In this document: positions 34,121 through 45,454 of the stretch, one piece after another
Layout of the letters: each line of letters starts with the position of its first letter
Position numbering within the stretch: the first letter of the stretch is position 1
NCBI GenBank assembly: GCA_012845835.1
Contig: JABAKD010000026.1
Coordinates: 12,024,332 to 12,088,331 of the forward strand
DNA from: Undaria pinnatifida
Taxonomy: Eukaryota > Sar > Phaeophyceae > Laminariales > Alariaceae
Reading direction: 5' to 3'
Length of the DNA: 64,000 nt
The notes under the pieces: model-generated
Told to the model about the DNA's origin: nothing
Database searches by the model: none
What the model saw: the letters and a program-made list of their open reading frames with translations, nothing else
Position numbers and translations under genes: made by a program

Positions 34121-34439
34121 GCAGACCCACGCTGCCCCGTGCCTGGCTGTGTATGTGGAACCAGGCACGGCCCACTCTGCGTGCCACCGACTGACGGCCT
34201 GGACCGGAATGTAGTCGTAGCAAAATTTCATGTTGCATTCCGGTTATCTCCACACATGTAAGACAGAGAATGCCGTTGAGTTGATGAGCAAGTTTCCGGG
34301 AAGGTTCCCCACACTAAACGCGACACAACCACGCAACCCGCCGAACCTATTGTAGCTCCAACACTGCTTAGTCATATTCAAATCGTCCGATCACATACCA
34401 GGTATACGGAACAGCAGGAGTAACTCATACAAGTCATTG
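34121..34439. other. Spacer between direct repeats, no gene seen
   Basis: Short minus-strand ORFs only. ACATACCAGGTATAC near 34393 is one of the recurrent ACCTGGTA words. Confidence 0.5.
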
Positions 34440-34880
34440 GGAAGCCTCTGATCTTCTTATCGACTTGTTTCGCCTCGCTGGGCCCAGTATGTGTGAATGG
34501 AACCCCACGGTTTGACTTGTCTTTTTCAATAGCCCGCTCCGTTCTCAGACTGTTTGCCAGGTCCGATATTTTCCCCGTTGTAAAGCCTCGCCCGATTGTT
34601 TTAACAACAATTAACTACACACAGCCAGCAGCACGGGCATCAGCAGCAGCATCGGCACAGCTCTAGAGCATCACGGTTGCACCTAGCCTTCGTTGTGACT
34701 TTTGTTGTACACCACAAATTGAACATCCCCGCCTGCGACAAAACTGCTCACCTTGCCCCGTTCAACAGAGCGACCAGCATACAGCTAATGTTTCTTCAGT
34801 TGTTATTCTTTCCACGCCAAATCTGGGAGCTAGCCGCTCCGGGCAAGCCTCACGGAGCGAGACCCTTCTATATTCAGATT
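34440..34880 (+). repeat. Diverged direct repeat, copy 2
   Basis: The second copy of the segment at 33690-34120, ~750 bp downstream and in the same orientation. Both contain a run of CAG-type triplets in the middle. They might be the two ends of an old LTR-like element, but no TG...CA ends or target duplication were found. Confidence 0.55.
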
Positions 34881-36635
34881 CCTACACATCCCGCCGTATT
34901 AATCTGAGCTTAATCTCGGACTCAAGAACTTCAGGAACCCCGATAAAATTCTGGTATCTTTGCCCCCGTCTCAACTTCGGTACTGGACACAGTGTGCACT
35001 GGTCGCGTTGCTCTCATTGTTCCACATGGGCGTTTTCTAGGTGTGTGTGTTGCACGTTCTAGACAGTTTTTGGGATGGGAGTGGCACTCGAACCGTCGAA
35101 TTCACTTTTCGAAATCTCACGGCCTGAATGCGATGCCATTGTGAGGCTTAGAAAATTCGATCAACAGGAGCTACTATTAATACGAGTAGGCCCGTCTATA
35201 CCCTAGTTCTACACGTCGTTTTTTTTTGTCGCTCTGCAGCTGCCTGCCCTGTATCACACATGGCCCTCCAGGCTCAGTACTAATGGCAATCACGGTAGGT
35301 TTACAGAGGGGGATCCTTAAGAGGTCCACCTGTCAAAGGAAGGTGTCCACTAGATAGTAAATCAGTGTATGTTGTGTTCCGCAAAATATGTCAGACCATG
35401 GGCTAGATGTTTGTTACGTGGAGTAAGGAAGAAGACACCCATTCTACACGACGTTCCACCAAGTAACGTGTTGACTTGGGTCACATGCGTACGATTAAGG
35501 TGTTCACCTGCGTAATAATTCACATGCGTATGACGGCAAATGTATGTATGCAGTGAAGATTACTTACAGTAGGAACGAGGGGACGCATAACAGAATAGCC
35601 CACACACGAAGTTCCCTCTTCACCCTCATCTGCTCCATGCTGTTCATTGTACCACAGGCTTTTGTTGGCCAAACGAAAGCCAATCTTACGTAATCTTCAG
35701 CCGACTAGATCATCGGCAGTTCTTGTTGGGCTCGTCTCAAGACGACTCTGTGTTACTCTCTGAAGACCGTCATCACTCAGCAATACGAGTGTACATTCAT
35801 CACATGCTAACATGCTCTGAACCCCACAGTGTGCAACACACAACACAGGAACGCCCGCTTCGTTGGAGCTACATACTTGTGATCATACTGGAAAACATTG
35901 CAACTGGCTTGGAGTTCAACGTGACTCTATCCAAGACAAGGCCATCGCGACTCCGAGCGTAAAGCCTGAACCTGAAGCGAGAACGTCTGTCAGAGCTGTT
36001 TGGAAGAAAAAAGCAAGAAATTCGGATGAGGAACGTCTAGGTTCTACTTCTACATCCACTGAACGCGAATTGGAAGCCCGGCGAACAGGTCGGCATGATT
36101 CATGTGATCTGTGTACAAGATCGAGCTTAGCGGGAAAAGGGAACCTGGCTTGCAGACCGACACGCGTCAGGAGGTTTGCAGACAAGATCGAGCTGAGCAG
36201 TAACAGGAGCCCGGCGGACACGTCCGCGAGACTCGGGCGGTCCGGATCTTGGACCGAGCTGACAAGCGGAAGAAGCCGGACAAAAACAGGTCGACACAAG
36301 CAACGAATGCAGACTAAACATGAAGGAACCCGGAAACGTCGTGACATCAACTACAGGGATTGCTCCCAGATTGGACGGTACTACGGAGATTTATGGCGAA
36401 TGTCACTCGAAGATCCGCGTCGTCTTGCCCATATCAAATCCCGATGTAATTGATGTTCTGAACGGTTGGATTGAGTCAGTACTGATTGTCACAGTGACGC
36501 CCAGACGTAAATATATGCAACATACATCTGACAGAAGCACGTTGCTGGTGTCACGCCTGAGAGACCCTCTTTACCATCCTAAGTCTTATCACTAGTGGCC
36601 CTGCAGCTATTATAGTGGTCCGACAGTAAGGAGAT
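34881..36635. other. No firmly supported gene
   Basis: A plus-strand ORF at 35863-36453 (196 codons, rich in Arg, Ser and Thr) and one at 36320-36595 lie just before a copia pol remnant and might be decayed upstream parts of it. I see no Gag, protease or integrase motif in them, so I leave them unassigned. Confidence 0.4.
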
Positions 36636-37831
36636 TTGACTTCGTTGGGGGTCTGGGACACGGTGACACTGGCCGCTGGAAGACATGTTCTACTACCAAC
36701 ACCCACCGGTTCTGCTTCCGGCAAAAACATAGACACGGACGGCAACAAGCATCGGGTAGACCTTGTAAGGTTGGTCGTACTCAGCAGACGTAAACGTTCG
36801 TCAAGACTTCTGCTGCCGCCTCCCCTACTGCTGCTGCGGCAATCCAAAATCGAGGACAAGGCCGGGGAAGTGAGGCTTTGTGGATACAACATAAACAGCA
36901 AAGGATGGCGGATATACAACAAGACGGGGCGAGTGACAGAGTCGCAACGTCATCTTCATCGAGACCCAAACGTTAGTCAACACTGATCGAGCCCAGCGCA
37001 ACCAACATCAAAATCTTCGAAATCGTCACTCATGTGGGCAGGTCGCCGACAGAAGGCACGGACAACACCAGTATCACTTACCACGGAGAGGTGGCTAGCC
37101 TCCTGAAGAGATTGTCCGACATCACTTGTAGGGTTACGGACCACCCAACACCAGCTCGCGAGGACGAGCCGACCGCTGAAGCTGCCGACGCTATCCAGAT
37201 TCCCGACACAACCCAGACTGGAGAATGGTGTCCACAGATCTCGACATATGGGCACACAAGTAAGTGGTACCGCCGCTCCCGTCTAGCACGAAGCATTCAA
37301 CTCCCACCAACAGCTAGAACAACGCTATCTGGGATTGCTCACCAGCCCAGTACCAACTGACGTAGAGGTAGCGCACGAGACAGAGCATATGATGGTGTAC
37401 GCGCTCGTAGTTGCGACTTAAAACCAATCATATGGGGTACAAAAGGACAAGACAATACTGTTCCTAGATTGCGCCCTGGCTACCGGAAGCCCCTCCTCCG
37501 AGCACAATTCGGATGGGGATATCTCGATCCCAACCGCATTAAAGCAGATGGTACAGTCGCCACAAGTGACCCATTTAGAAATGGCCGTGGACACGGAGAT
37601 GGGCAGCCTTCAGAACTCGCCGTGTTTGACCTGGTGCTTCCACGCTCGGTACCACCGGAACGCAAGGTTATCGAGATAAGGTGGATCTTTAATACTAAGG
37701 CCGATCACACACTAAGAGGTTCGTGGTTCAGAGGTGAAGGTAAGTACCAAAACTCGACTGCGCGGCTGTATATGAGCTTCATGGTGCCGCACCCAAAGCA
37801 TCGGCAATGGAATCGCCATAATTGCGAGTGA
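36636..37831 (+). pseudogene. Ty1/copia pol remnant (integrase C-terminus to reverse transcriptase N-terminus)
   Basis: Near 36865-36975 the translation contains VRLCGYNINSKGWRIYNK, the typical copia phrase (L/V-GY-x4-K-x-[YW]-R-[VI]-[YW]) found between integrase and reverse transcriptase. After a frameshift near 37000 and a variable linker, 37469-37831 contains VFDLVLPRSVPPERKVI followed by RWIFNTKAD, the conserved start of copia reverse transcriptase. The sequence stops before the polymerase catalytic motifs. Two stops and at least one frameshift show it is dead. No LTRs were found around it. Its phrase choice resembles copia elements of stramenopile algae, from memory. Confidence 0.75.
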
Positions 37832-39039
37832 AGACCTCGACGTTCTCCAGCTTCAAGGAGTAGGTGTGTAGAGAAAAGATATTTCACCCGTTGCAAGTTA
37901 CTCGGTTATAAACGTATACCTCTGATCCTACACAGTCCATGCCATGTACATTTGTACTATCACTCAGTGTCGACGGACGGAAATGTAACGGCCGTTTCGT
38001 CGTTGCACATACATCCGAATGGTCCGTGCGTTTTCGTTCAGAGCGGTCCATTACAGAGCACTATCACGACGAGTACTACACCCTTGCATCTGACGTCACC
38101 ACGAACAACAATCATTTAGCGCGACGATGGGAGCCGTAGCCGTATCGCGAGTTCGATGGTATGGTTACATAATACAATACGCGTACAGGGCTCTCCTTCG
38201 TGATGAGTTTGACTTGTTATCTCGCCATCGTCACAAGTCGCAAAGGGGCACATAGGCGTGCCAATGTTTTGCAGGACCGATTACGTTTTTCTACTACTGC
38301 ATGCTGCGTTCACCTGTATGAGGTCGGATGATGTGTGTTTGGTTGCTACATTGGACGCGAAAAGGTTGCCATGGCTCGATCTTGTGCTGTGCACCAACCC
38401 CACACGCATATACCGCGTGCCCACCGGCACAAAGACGACAGCTTAAAAGACGGCTGGTGTTGTACTGCTGCTGCAACATGTAAGCACCGTGGGTGGCCAT
38501 CATAAATGAGAGCTAACCGAACGGGTGCTCTTGTACCGTGACTGCCACAACTACTGAGCTTCGGGGGCGAATAGCGCAGCAGCAGAATAATAACAAGAAG
38601 ATGCATAAGCATGTTGGCTTCTATGAGCCCTGTGTGGCTCGGCGAAACGAAGCAGGAGATAGTATGGACCTTGCTCTGTTGGTGTTGCCTGGTGCGACCA
38701 CCACCGGGATGCGGCGCAGCGAGTACAACAACGACGCGAAAAAAGGCAACTAGGTGCCAATCTCGCATGTAGATGGGCGGCGAGAGGCAGGTTTGTCTGG
38801 CCAGTGTAATGGAGTACTCTCCGTAGAAGAATAGTGTATAGATTTGACGTGAAATCATGTATGTCATCATGGGTGAGGTAAAACCACGTGATATACATTC
38901 ACGTCAAAGCCGTCATTGATGAGCGATACTGTAGGCGGCGATTAAGGGACGAGCAGGAAGCCCCTCATCTGACTACCCTGCCCTACCCTGCCTTGCCTTG
39001 TTCTTTCTATCTTTTAGCGTTCTGTTTAGACAACTATTG
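37832..39039. other. No supported gene
   Basis: Overlapping ORFs on both strands (38346-38870 minus, 174 codons; 38538-38753 plus) carry no domain. CCCTACCCTGCC-type simple sequence lies near 38980. Confidence 0.5.
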
Positions 39040-39310
39040 TACAAGCTTTGTGCCTAGCCAGCGGTCTTATGGGAAGCTAATAAAGTCACCAAAACGCATT
39101 CTATGAGGGGCACGCTTCGCAACACCGACCATCTACGCATGTCCCACTGAGAGAACCTTCATGTATGACGTCGTAGGCAGGACTTGCGCCGACTTTGCAT
39201 AAGCTTTGAGCCTAGCCACCGAGCTCATGGAGAGCTAAAAACCACCGAAGCCCACCCATGAGGGGCACGCTTCCCAACACCGATCAACGACGCACCTCCC
39301 ACTCGGAGTA
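39040..39310 (+). repeat. ~160-bp tandem repeat, two diverged units
   Basis: Unit 1 contains AAGCTTTGTGCCTAGCCA, ATGAGGGGCACGCTTCGCAA and TCCCACT. Unit 2 (from ~39199) contains AAGCTTTGAGCCTAGCCA, ATGAGGGGCACGCTTCCCAA and TCCCACT in the same order. Confidence 0.85.
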
Positions 39311-39868
39311 CATTCACACGAGGTTGGTTACGTGCTGAGTTATTGGGGAAAAACATAAGTCATCGATAGGGCTAGTTGCAGGAGATACGTACGTTGTTCT
39401 GGAAATGTGCTGCTGCAAACTCCTGCTGTTGGCTGTAGATGTAACTGCGACGTAGCAGACGGCAGGGAGGCGAATACAGCATTGACCCATGTTGTTGCAC
39501 AGCAGAGGGCATTTCAGGGAAATTAGTGAAATGTGACAACGGAACGGTCTACTTTCTTAACCGAGCAAACCTAATGCGGGGTTTTCCATGCACCTGATCG
39601 CCTCAGTGATGCTGAACACAGCCCCTTGAAAAAAAGAACAAGCTCAGCGACGTTCAATGCTCAGAGCACCGCCATGAAGCTCAGTAGGGATCAAGGAAAG
39701 CATCGTTATGCACCCACGCTTCCATTTGCTTGCCTCGAAGCCGAAAGTGCGAGAGAAAACACTCGGCCGCCGGAGAACACCATTGCAAACAAATTTAAGC
39801 ATAATATTTTACACAGACATTTACCAGCCATACTTGACTGATTCTACGATAGCCCCCCCCAACGACGG

Positions 39869-40138
39869 CGATTTTTTTCAACGATCGTTTCATGGCTACT
39901 CGACACAAGGAAGGATACTATTGAAAAAAACGTATGCGTATATTTTCTTGTGTGCAAACGTCTAACGATCGAGGATCTCGGGGTGTCGAGGGACAGAGTG
40001 TTCCAGGAGATACGACCGGGAGTTGGTTTTGAAATCGGCGGTTTCGTTGAAGAAAAGTTGGGGGGCTACCGTAGAACGGGTCACTTTTGGTTTCCATGGA
40101 GCTTGAAATGGGCATTCCGAATCCATACTCTCAAGTGA
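39869..40138 (+). pseudogene. Unknown conserved coding fragment, copy 1
   Basis: An 89-codon frame without internal stop reads ...VSWLLDTRKDTIE..., then RVFQEIRPGVGFEIGGF and a C-terminal RRTGHFWFPWSLKW, ending at TGA. The second copy at 56517 has the same frame and keeps the peptide while the DNA differs at many third positions. This pattern suggests both derive from a real protein-coding sequence. There is no start codon near the left end, so this is an internal or terminal exon or a fragment of a mobile-element protein. I do not recognise the family. Confidence 0.5.
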
Positions 40139-40194
40139 CAACTTATGTGCGGTAGTGTATGTATGGCGTATAATGTAGCATGCAAAATATAAAA

Positions 40195-40292
40195 AACTGC
40201 TGTCGGACTATTCTTATACAATTGTGTGATCGGAGTATCATACACAGCTCGCTAATATGTAGTTCGATAAATTATTCGATCCCACAGCTGGA
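40195..40292 (+). repeat. F1 3' module, decayed copy E
   Basis: GATCGGAGTATCATACACAG, then GTTCGATAAATTATTCGATC and CCCACAGCTGGAG align with the last ~85 bp of the other modules. The ATG is present but followed at once by TAG, and the peptide block is broken. Confidence 0.7.
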
Positions 40293-40794
40293 GACTAGTG
40301 AATCATTGAGTTTCACAACACATTCAATTTTTGCGAAAAACGTTCTCAGAAAAATATTTTCTCCGCTAGAAAAATGTTGTGAAGAAGAACCTCGAAGTCC
40401 GAGAACCGCTTGAGGCTGTGGATGCTGTCGGAAAGGTCGAAACCCATCGTGCGCGCGCGCTTCCCCGTGAAGAGACGAAGAGGCGGGCTTCCTCCGGGAG
40501 CTGCACGTTGCCGTTGTAAGTCGGCAAGACTGGGCGCGGCCGGCCTTGACGTGGCGGATGATGTTGTCGGCGAATTTCGCTTTGAGGCGTTGATGGGGTT
40601 GCTCGTACGTAGCCCTCTGTAATGTGAAGAATATCGTTTGGCGAGGAAGGGCGGACGGCAAAATGACAAAGTGTGTACGGATATGGGTATGGGTAACCGT
40701 GCACACAGCCGTAGGGTGCAACTGCTGCTGCAACACACTCATACATCTCACAGCAGGTACAGATCGCCACGCAAACGCACGCGACGCACGTAAC
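40293..40794. other. Multi-frame open stretch, no gene assigned
   Basis: Three minus-strand frames are open here for 90-180 codons each (40272-41096, 40346-40738 and 40366-41058), partly because the downstream tandem repeat is free of stops. No domain is visible in any of them and I cannot choose between them. Confidence 0.4.
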
Positions 40795-41290
40795 TCTGAT
40801 ATGAGCGCTGGAGGAAGGTGAGTTTGATATACGTTTGCAAAGGGGAGAACCCACGTCCATAACACGCTCACGGACGCACATGTACACAAAACACACGCGA
40901 CGCACATAGCTCTGACATAGATTGCTACGCAAAAACGCGCGACGCACAAAGCTCCTATATGTGAGCGCTGGAGGAAGGTGAGTTTGATATACGTTTGCAA
41001 AGGAGAGGACACACGACCACGACACGCCCACACACATGTACACACAAGCACTACACATGCATCACTACTACTATACGTTTGCAAAGGGGAGGACACACGT
41101 CCATGTTATGCTTACAGACGCACATGTGCACAAAAAACACGCTAGACACGTAACGCTGACATAGGTTACCACGCAAAAAACGCGCGACGCACGTCACTCT
41201 GATGTATGAGCGCTGGAGGAAGGTGAGTTGTACGTACGTTTGCACAGGAGAGGACACACGACCATGACACGCTCACAGACACACATGTAC
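40795..41290 (+). repeat. ~165-bp tandem repeat
   Basis: GAGCGCTGGAGGAAGGTGAG occurs near 40803, 40971 and 41210. It is followed by ATACGTTTGCAAAGG-type words (40832, 41000, 41073, 41236), CACGCTCACRGACRCACATG and GCGCGACGCAC. One unit is internally deleted to ~73 bp. Confidence 0.9.
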
Positions 41291-41310
41291 ACACAAATAC
41301 TACATGTGCA

Positions 41311-41552
41311 TTACTACTGCTGTATGTGCATGACTGCTTTTTACATGATGTGGACGTAGCCGGGACCTAGTGTTGAGAGTCGTGATGTGCGCAGTGTATG
41401 AACAGTAGTGGTGCGCACACACAAATATCACGCACACAACAGTACTGCTGTATGTGCATGACAGCTCTCTACGAGACACGGACGGAGACGAGACCGATAA
41501 TAGTGTGAGAGTAGTGGTGTACGCAATGCATGAACAGTGGTGGTGCACACAC
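41311..41552 (+). repeat. ~131-bp tandem repeat, two units
   Basis: Both units start TACTGCTGTATGTGCATGAC and end ATGAACAGTRGTGGTGCRCACACAC, with a diverged middle. Confidence 0.85.
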
Positions 41553-42574
41553 CTGTCCCAAGGCACCTGTCCCAAGAATCGGCAGTTCGCGTTGAGCAGA
41601 GAGAAACATCCGCAGTTGCCATCCCCGCTGCACGAAACAGCCGAGATATTCCGGCGCTAAAGGGCGAGGCCGTTTTGGCAGTAAATTTGTGGAATCGTGT
41701 GCTGTTGTCCTCGCAAGGTAGCAGGATGCAGCAAAGCCCCCAAACGAAGATACTGAGTGAGCCATGTCAAGGTTTGATGGAAGAAGTGGTCTCCCCAGTC
41801 ATCGAGGTACCGCTCCGTAAGGACGCTATGTAGGAACGCTCTGCTGCATGCTGGGTAGAGGTTCGGCCACAGCAGCATCAATGAGTACGGCGGTAGAATT
41901 GAAGAAGGCGAACAATACACAGCTGAAGAAGTGCAGAAGAAGTCGATTCTTAGCAAACAACATCAGGCTAGTAGCAGACACTCACAGCGAGGAGCAGCGA
42001 CAGCAGCGAGACATCACACGCGCAAACTCAGAGCGAAACGCGACGAGGAGGGAGGTATCTCCCACGTAGGACAGGCGCGGTGTGTGGTTGGAGGGGTGTT
42101 GCACCGAAGACGAAGAGCCTTTTTTGTTTCGTGGCCGTTTGATGTATGGGATTACTTAGGAAGTGGCGTTTAACAGGAGGGGATTTCTTTTTGTATCCCA
42201 GGTGACTAACAATGGAGATATGTTCGCGTATAGCGTAGCCGAGGACCGTCAGACGTCTATGGTGACCAGATCCTTGCAGACACACACTGCAGTCGCAATA
42301 GAGGAGCAGCGACAGAAGCGAGGCAGCAGCCGCAAGAGAAGGAGACATTCGCCGCTGCCGGAGACATTCACGGCAAACCACGGACATGAACATAAGTTAG
42401 CAGGGGTGTGTAGGCTCTACCCGCCGGACCGCTGTGCATGAGTGCTGTCGGCGGCACGGAAGGCAGCAGTACAACAGTGCTGCAACAAGAAGGATCGCAG
42501 AGTCCTTTGGGGTGTAGTCGAGAGAAGGAGATCTACAAGCCCTCAACAACAGCAGTGTAGTGATAAGTCGGCAT
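41553..42574. other. No supported gene; short GAGGAGCAGCGACAG repeats
   Basis: The phrase GAGGAGCAGCGACAG occurs near 41991 and 42301 with related surrounding sequence, so an older ~310-bp duplication is possible. ORFs on both strands (41657-41956 minus, 42028-42393 minus) carry no domain. Confidence 0.45.
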
Positions 42575-43010
42575 GGAAGCCGAACAGTGCTTGGATGTAA
42601 ACAGCAGCGCAACCTCAAAGCCGCTACAGTAGTATTGCACTAGGAAGGAAGGCAGGGTTATGTGGGTGTAGTCGAGACACAATATGCACCACCAGTGTGA
42701 GGCTGTCACGGCGGCTGGACAGGGCATGGATGCCAATAAGTGTCGTAGGGGAACGACATGCTCCCCCCGGAACCCCCCGCTCGGGTCGTCGTCGGTGTGC
42801 GTCGCAGAATGCACCACTAGTTTTAGGTTGGCACGGCAGTCGAACAGTGCTTGTATGCAAATAGCAGCGCAACCTCAAAGCCGCGTACAGCAGTATTGCA
42901 ATAGAAGGAAGGCAGAGTTATGTGGGGTGAAATTGAGGCGCAATATGCCCCACCAGTGTGACGTTGGCACCGCAGCCGAAGAGTGCTTGGATCCAAATAG
43001 CAGTGTCGTG
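42575..43010 (+). repeat. ~260-bp tandem repeat, incomplete third unit
   Basis: CGAACAGTGCTTGGATGYAAA...AGCAGCGCAACCTCAAAGCCG...AGAAGGAAGGCAGRGTTATGTGGG occurs from 42580 and again from 42841. A shorter third start (CGAAGAGTGCTTGGATCCAA) lies at 42979. The second segment of each unit carries CACCAGTGTGASGYT. Confidence 0.85.
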
Positions 43011-43104
43011 GGGGGGCTAAAACCCCCCTCCCCCCCGGGTCCTCGTCAGCGCGCGTTGGACGTCTCCCCGACAGTGTGCGTTGGAAATGTTAGTAGTGGG
43101 TTTT

Positions 43105-43708
43105 CAAAAACGTAAATGCCCTTCCCATAATGATTTTGGGTGCTTGGGTTGGAAGTAGGCGAAAACCTGCAGCGGACGCCTCCAAAATTGAGAGGGGGAG
43201 TGGGGATGCCCAGCAACCACGCCAAACATAAATGGATAGAAGCGAAAACAAGAGCAAAAAGCGGCGTACCAGCGGCAGCCAAGCAACGGCGAAGGCAGCA
43301 GGGTTGACCGCAATGCCGCCGCCGCTATCCTACCACAGCCAGCCGAAGCACAGCTAGCGGCAGCAAATGGCGGTTTAAAGCGGCAACTAGTCGCAGCTAG
43401 CGTCAACATCAGCTTCCGCAACAAAACCAAGCAGCACCGGCACCAGCAAGAGCCTCTATTTTTGTTTTTCAATATTAGGACCCTGGCTTCGCATTCTTCT
43501 CGTCGTGTGCTGCTACTGCTGCTTCGGCTGCGGCTGCCCTCAGCATACGCCGCCACCGCGCAGGTGCGCTCCGCTCCGAGCACGCCCAGCGCCCGACACT
43601 GAGACCGCGGCGGCCTCACATCACGCCCCCGCTGCTCATGCTGCTAGTATGACGGTGTGGTGGAATTGAAACGATACACGAGCTGTGTCCGTGTGTCTTG
43701 GTCTACGA
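43105..43708 (+). repeat. Foldback element F2, left arm, part 1 (interrupted by copia insertion)
   Basis: This arm matches the reverse complement of 49113-50026 over its whole length. Landmarks in order are AAAAACGTWA, TTGGAAGTA, CTGCAG-GACGCCTCCA, GGCAGCCAAGCAA-GGCGAAGG, AACAAAACCAAGCAGCACC, TTCTCGTCGTGTGCTG, CCGCCACCGCGCAGGTGCG, CTCCGAGCA-GCC, CCGCGGCGGCC and TATGACGGTGTG. The arm stops at the copia insertion and resumes at 48570. Confidence 0.85.
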
Positions 43709-44128
43709 TGTTGAGAGTATGAACCTTGAATTCAAATCTAAGTTAATGCGCAGTGTATTCGCACGAATAAGATATGCAGTTGAATCTTATGTTGTGTCCT
43801 ACGTTGAATTATCGGTGGAACCTAGATTTAAACGTAGATTTGAGTATGTTAAGGTTGTCCCGTTGTCCCGGTATTCTACCGGACTACGGGCGTTGCTCCG
43901 TGATGATCAAGTGGTGATGCAACCTACCATGATCTTTCTCCCTTCTCTTCCTTCTTTCCCTGCTTTCTCTTCTTCTTCTTCTCTCTTTGGCCTTAATCGC
44001 TCTTTTCAAACTATCCCTTTTCTTTCTTATCACAAGGGATCTTAACAGACACTTCGGTGCCACCTCTGCATCTCTTCGCATAGAAGACAGAGCCTTCACA
44101 CAACCATTGTGTTCACAGACTGTTAACA
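43709..44128 (+). repeat. Copia 5' LTR
   Basis: 420 bp, TGTTGAGAGTATGAACC...TTAACA. Aligns with the 3' LTR throughout, including CGGTATTCTACCGGACTACG, ATGATCAAGTGGTGATG and CACAACCATTGTGTTCACAG. Substitutions and small indels between the two LTRs are common, so the insertion is not recent. Confidence 0.93.
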
Positions 44129-44142
44129 GGTTATGAGCCTCG
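44129..44142 (+). promoter_or_regulatory. Copia primer-binding site (half-tRNA type)
   Basis: GGTTATGAGCCTCG directly follows the CA end of the 5' LTR. It is complementary to an anticodon-arm sequence ...GCTCATAACC, the part of initiator tRNA-Met that copia, Ty5 and related elements are known to use as an internally cleaved primer. Confidence 0.7.
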
Positions 44143-44238
44143 ACCTTCGATATAAACATCGATCGGCACCAAGCGACATCTCATTGAAGTTTGTCGCATG
44201 TTATCGTGACGTTTGAGATAAACTTTCATTAAGCTGGC

Positions 44239-44333
44239 TACAGCATCAGCATCAGCATCAGCATCAGCATCAGCATCAGAATCAGCATCAGCATCAGCGA
44301 TCAGCATCAGCATCAGCATCAGCATCAGCATCA
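44239..44333 (+). repeat. (CAGCAT)n microsatellite in copia leader
   Basis: About fifteen CAGCAT hexamers with a GAATCAGCAT interruption and one shifted GCGATCAGC, lying between the primer site and the first gag ATG. On the other strand it gives a meaningless Asp-Ala/Met-Leu repeat. Confidence 0.95.
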
Positions 44334-44335
44334 CC

Positions 44336-45454
44336 ATGGGAGTGTCCACGAAAGCAGATGATGCGGTAGACAAGCACGTTAGAGCTCTCAACGGCAAATT
44401 TTATGGGCTTAAGTTTGACGTATGTAAACGCACGGCTCAGTCCGTGATAAGTATGCGTCATACCGGGATCTCTGATATCCTGGAAGGGCGACCTTGCCCC
44501 GAGCCCGAACTAGTTAGTCTTTGTCCATCTTCTAGAAGAAGTAGGCCTTCACGAGCTGTAACTCGCAGCCAGGCCGCTGACGAAACAGATATTCAGTCCA
44601 GGGAAACACCTCCGGCTGATACGGCAAAGAATGTACAGCCGGACGCAGGGAGTACTCCCGTGGACACGGCACATCTGCCACCACCATCTTCAGGATAATC
44701 TGCACTCCCAGCCGCAACATTAGTATTATGGGCCACGGATGACAACATCTTGAATTTGGAAGACATCAATCACTGGCACCGCGACAACCGTCTTCTGTTC
44801 GACTTCTTGTTCCTGAGTACATCGGGAGCTACGACCAGCTTTCTTCTACAAGTCAAGCCCAAACGAGGTGACCTTGCGAATGGAAAGGCTGCTTAGGATG
44901 GTATGGTTAGAAAAAATCAAAATTCCACCCATCAACATAGATGTTTACTAAAACAACAACTATCGCATATGGTCATGACGGATGGGCAAGACCCAGACGT
45001 GTTTAAAAAAGAAGTATACTATTTACGGGATGAATTGGTGGACGTGGGAGAGGTATCCAACGATGACAGCATATTGGACATAGTGCTAGAAGGACTCACC
45101 GATGAATACCTGCAAATAAAATATAGCGCCGAAGCTGATGATGACTGTACACTCGATCGAGCTGTGATAACAATGCGCAATATGTACGCGAATAGAGCTA
45201 TGCGAATCGGGCCTTTGCAAAAACCGAAGGGGCGTGAATCTGCTATGGTAGTCACGTCAACACCCTCAGCAGTAGTGACCTCTTCACACTGCAAAAAGCC
45301 AGGCCATCGATTTCAAAGTTGCTTTAAACGCAAGGGAAAGATGCCGGGGAAGAAACCTCCCCCGGCACCTCGAAATAATTCGTGGTGTAGCCTGCTTAAT
45401 ACCGATCGCCACGATAATAGCGACTGTCGTCTCAAATGCCGGACGACAATATAA
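44336..45454 (+). pseudogene. gag: Copia Gag, two in-frame stops
   Basis: A single frame from the ATG at 44336 to TAA at 45454 is interrupted only by TAA at 44696 and TAG at ~44894. The central part (DPDVFKKEVYYLRDEL... and GLTDEYLQIKYSAE...) follows the usual copia Gag-polypeptide pattern. Near the C-terminus CKKPGHRFQSC keeps the last three ligands of a CCHC zinc knuckle. The first cysteine is replaced, so the knuckle is damaged. Gag would form the particle that packages the element RNA. Confidence 0.8.

Noticed and set aside
35085..35160. Possible tRNA on the minus strand (GGTTCGAGTGCC word)
   Set aside because: A B-box-like word is present but there is no acceptable A box at the right distance, and neither T stem nor acceptor stem pairs.
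36320..36595. Possible copia integrase core upstream of the 36.6-37.8 kb remnant
   Set aside because: I could not find the HHCC zinc ligands or the D-D-E spacing in any frame, so I did not extend the remnant to the left.
40272..41096. 274-codon minus-strand ORF as a gene
   Set aside because: Its N-terminal half is translated tandem repeat, and two other frames are open over the same bases. No domain, no start context and no codon signal favour it.
44239..44333. CRISPR-like array
   Set aside because: It is a pure hexanucleotide microsatellite without unique spacers, in a eukaryotic retroelement. None of the other tandem arrays has the repeat-spacer pattern either.
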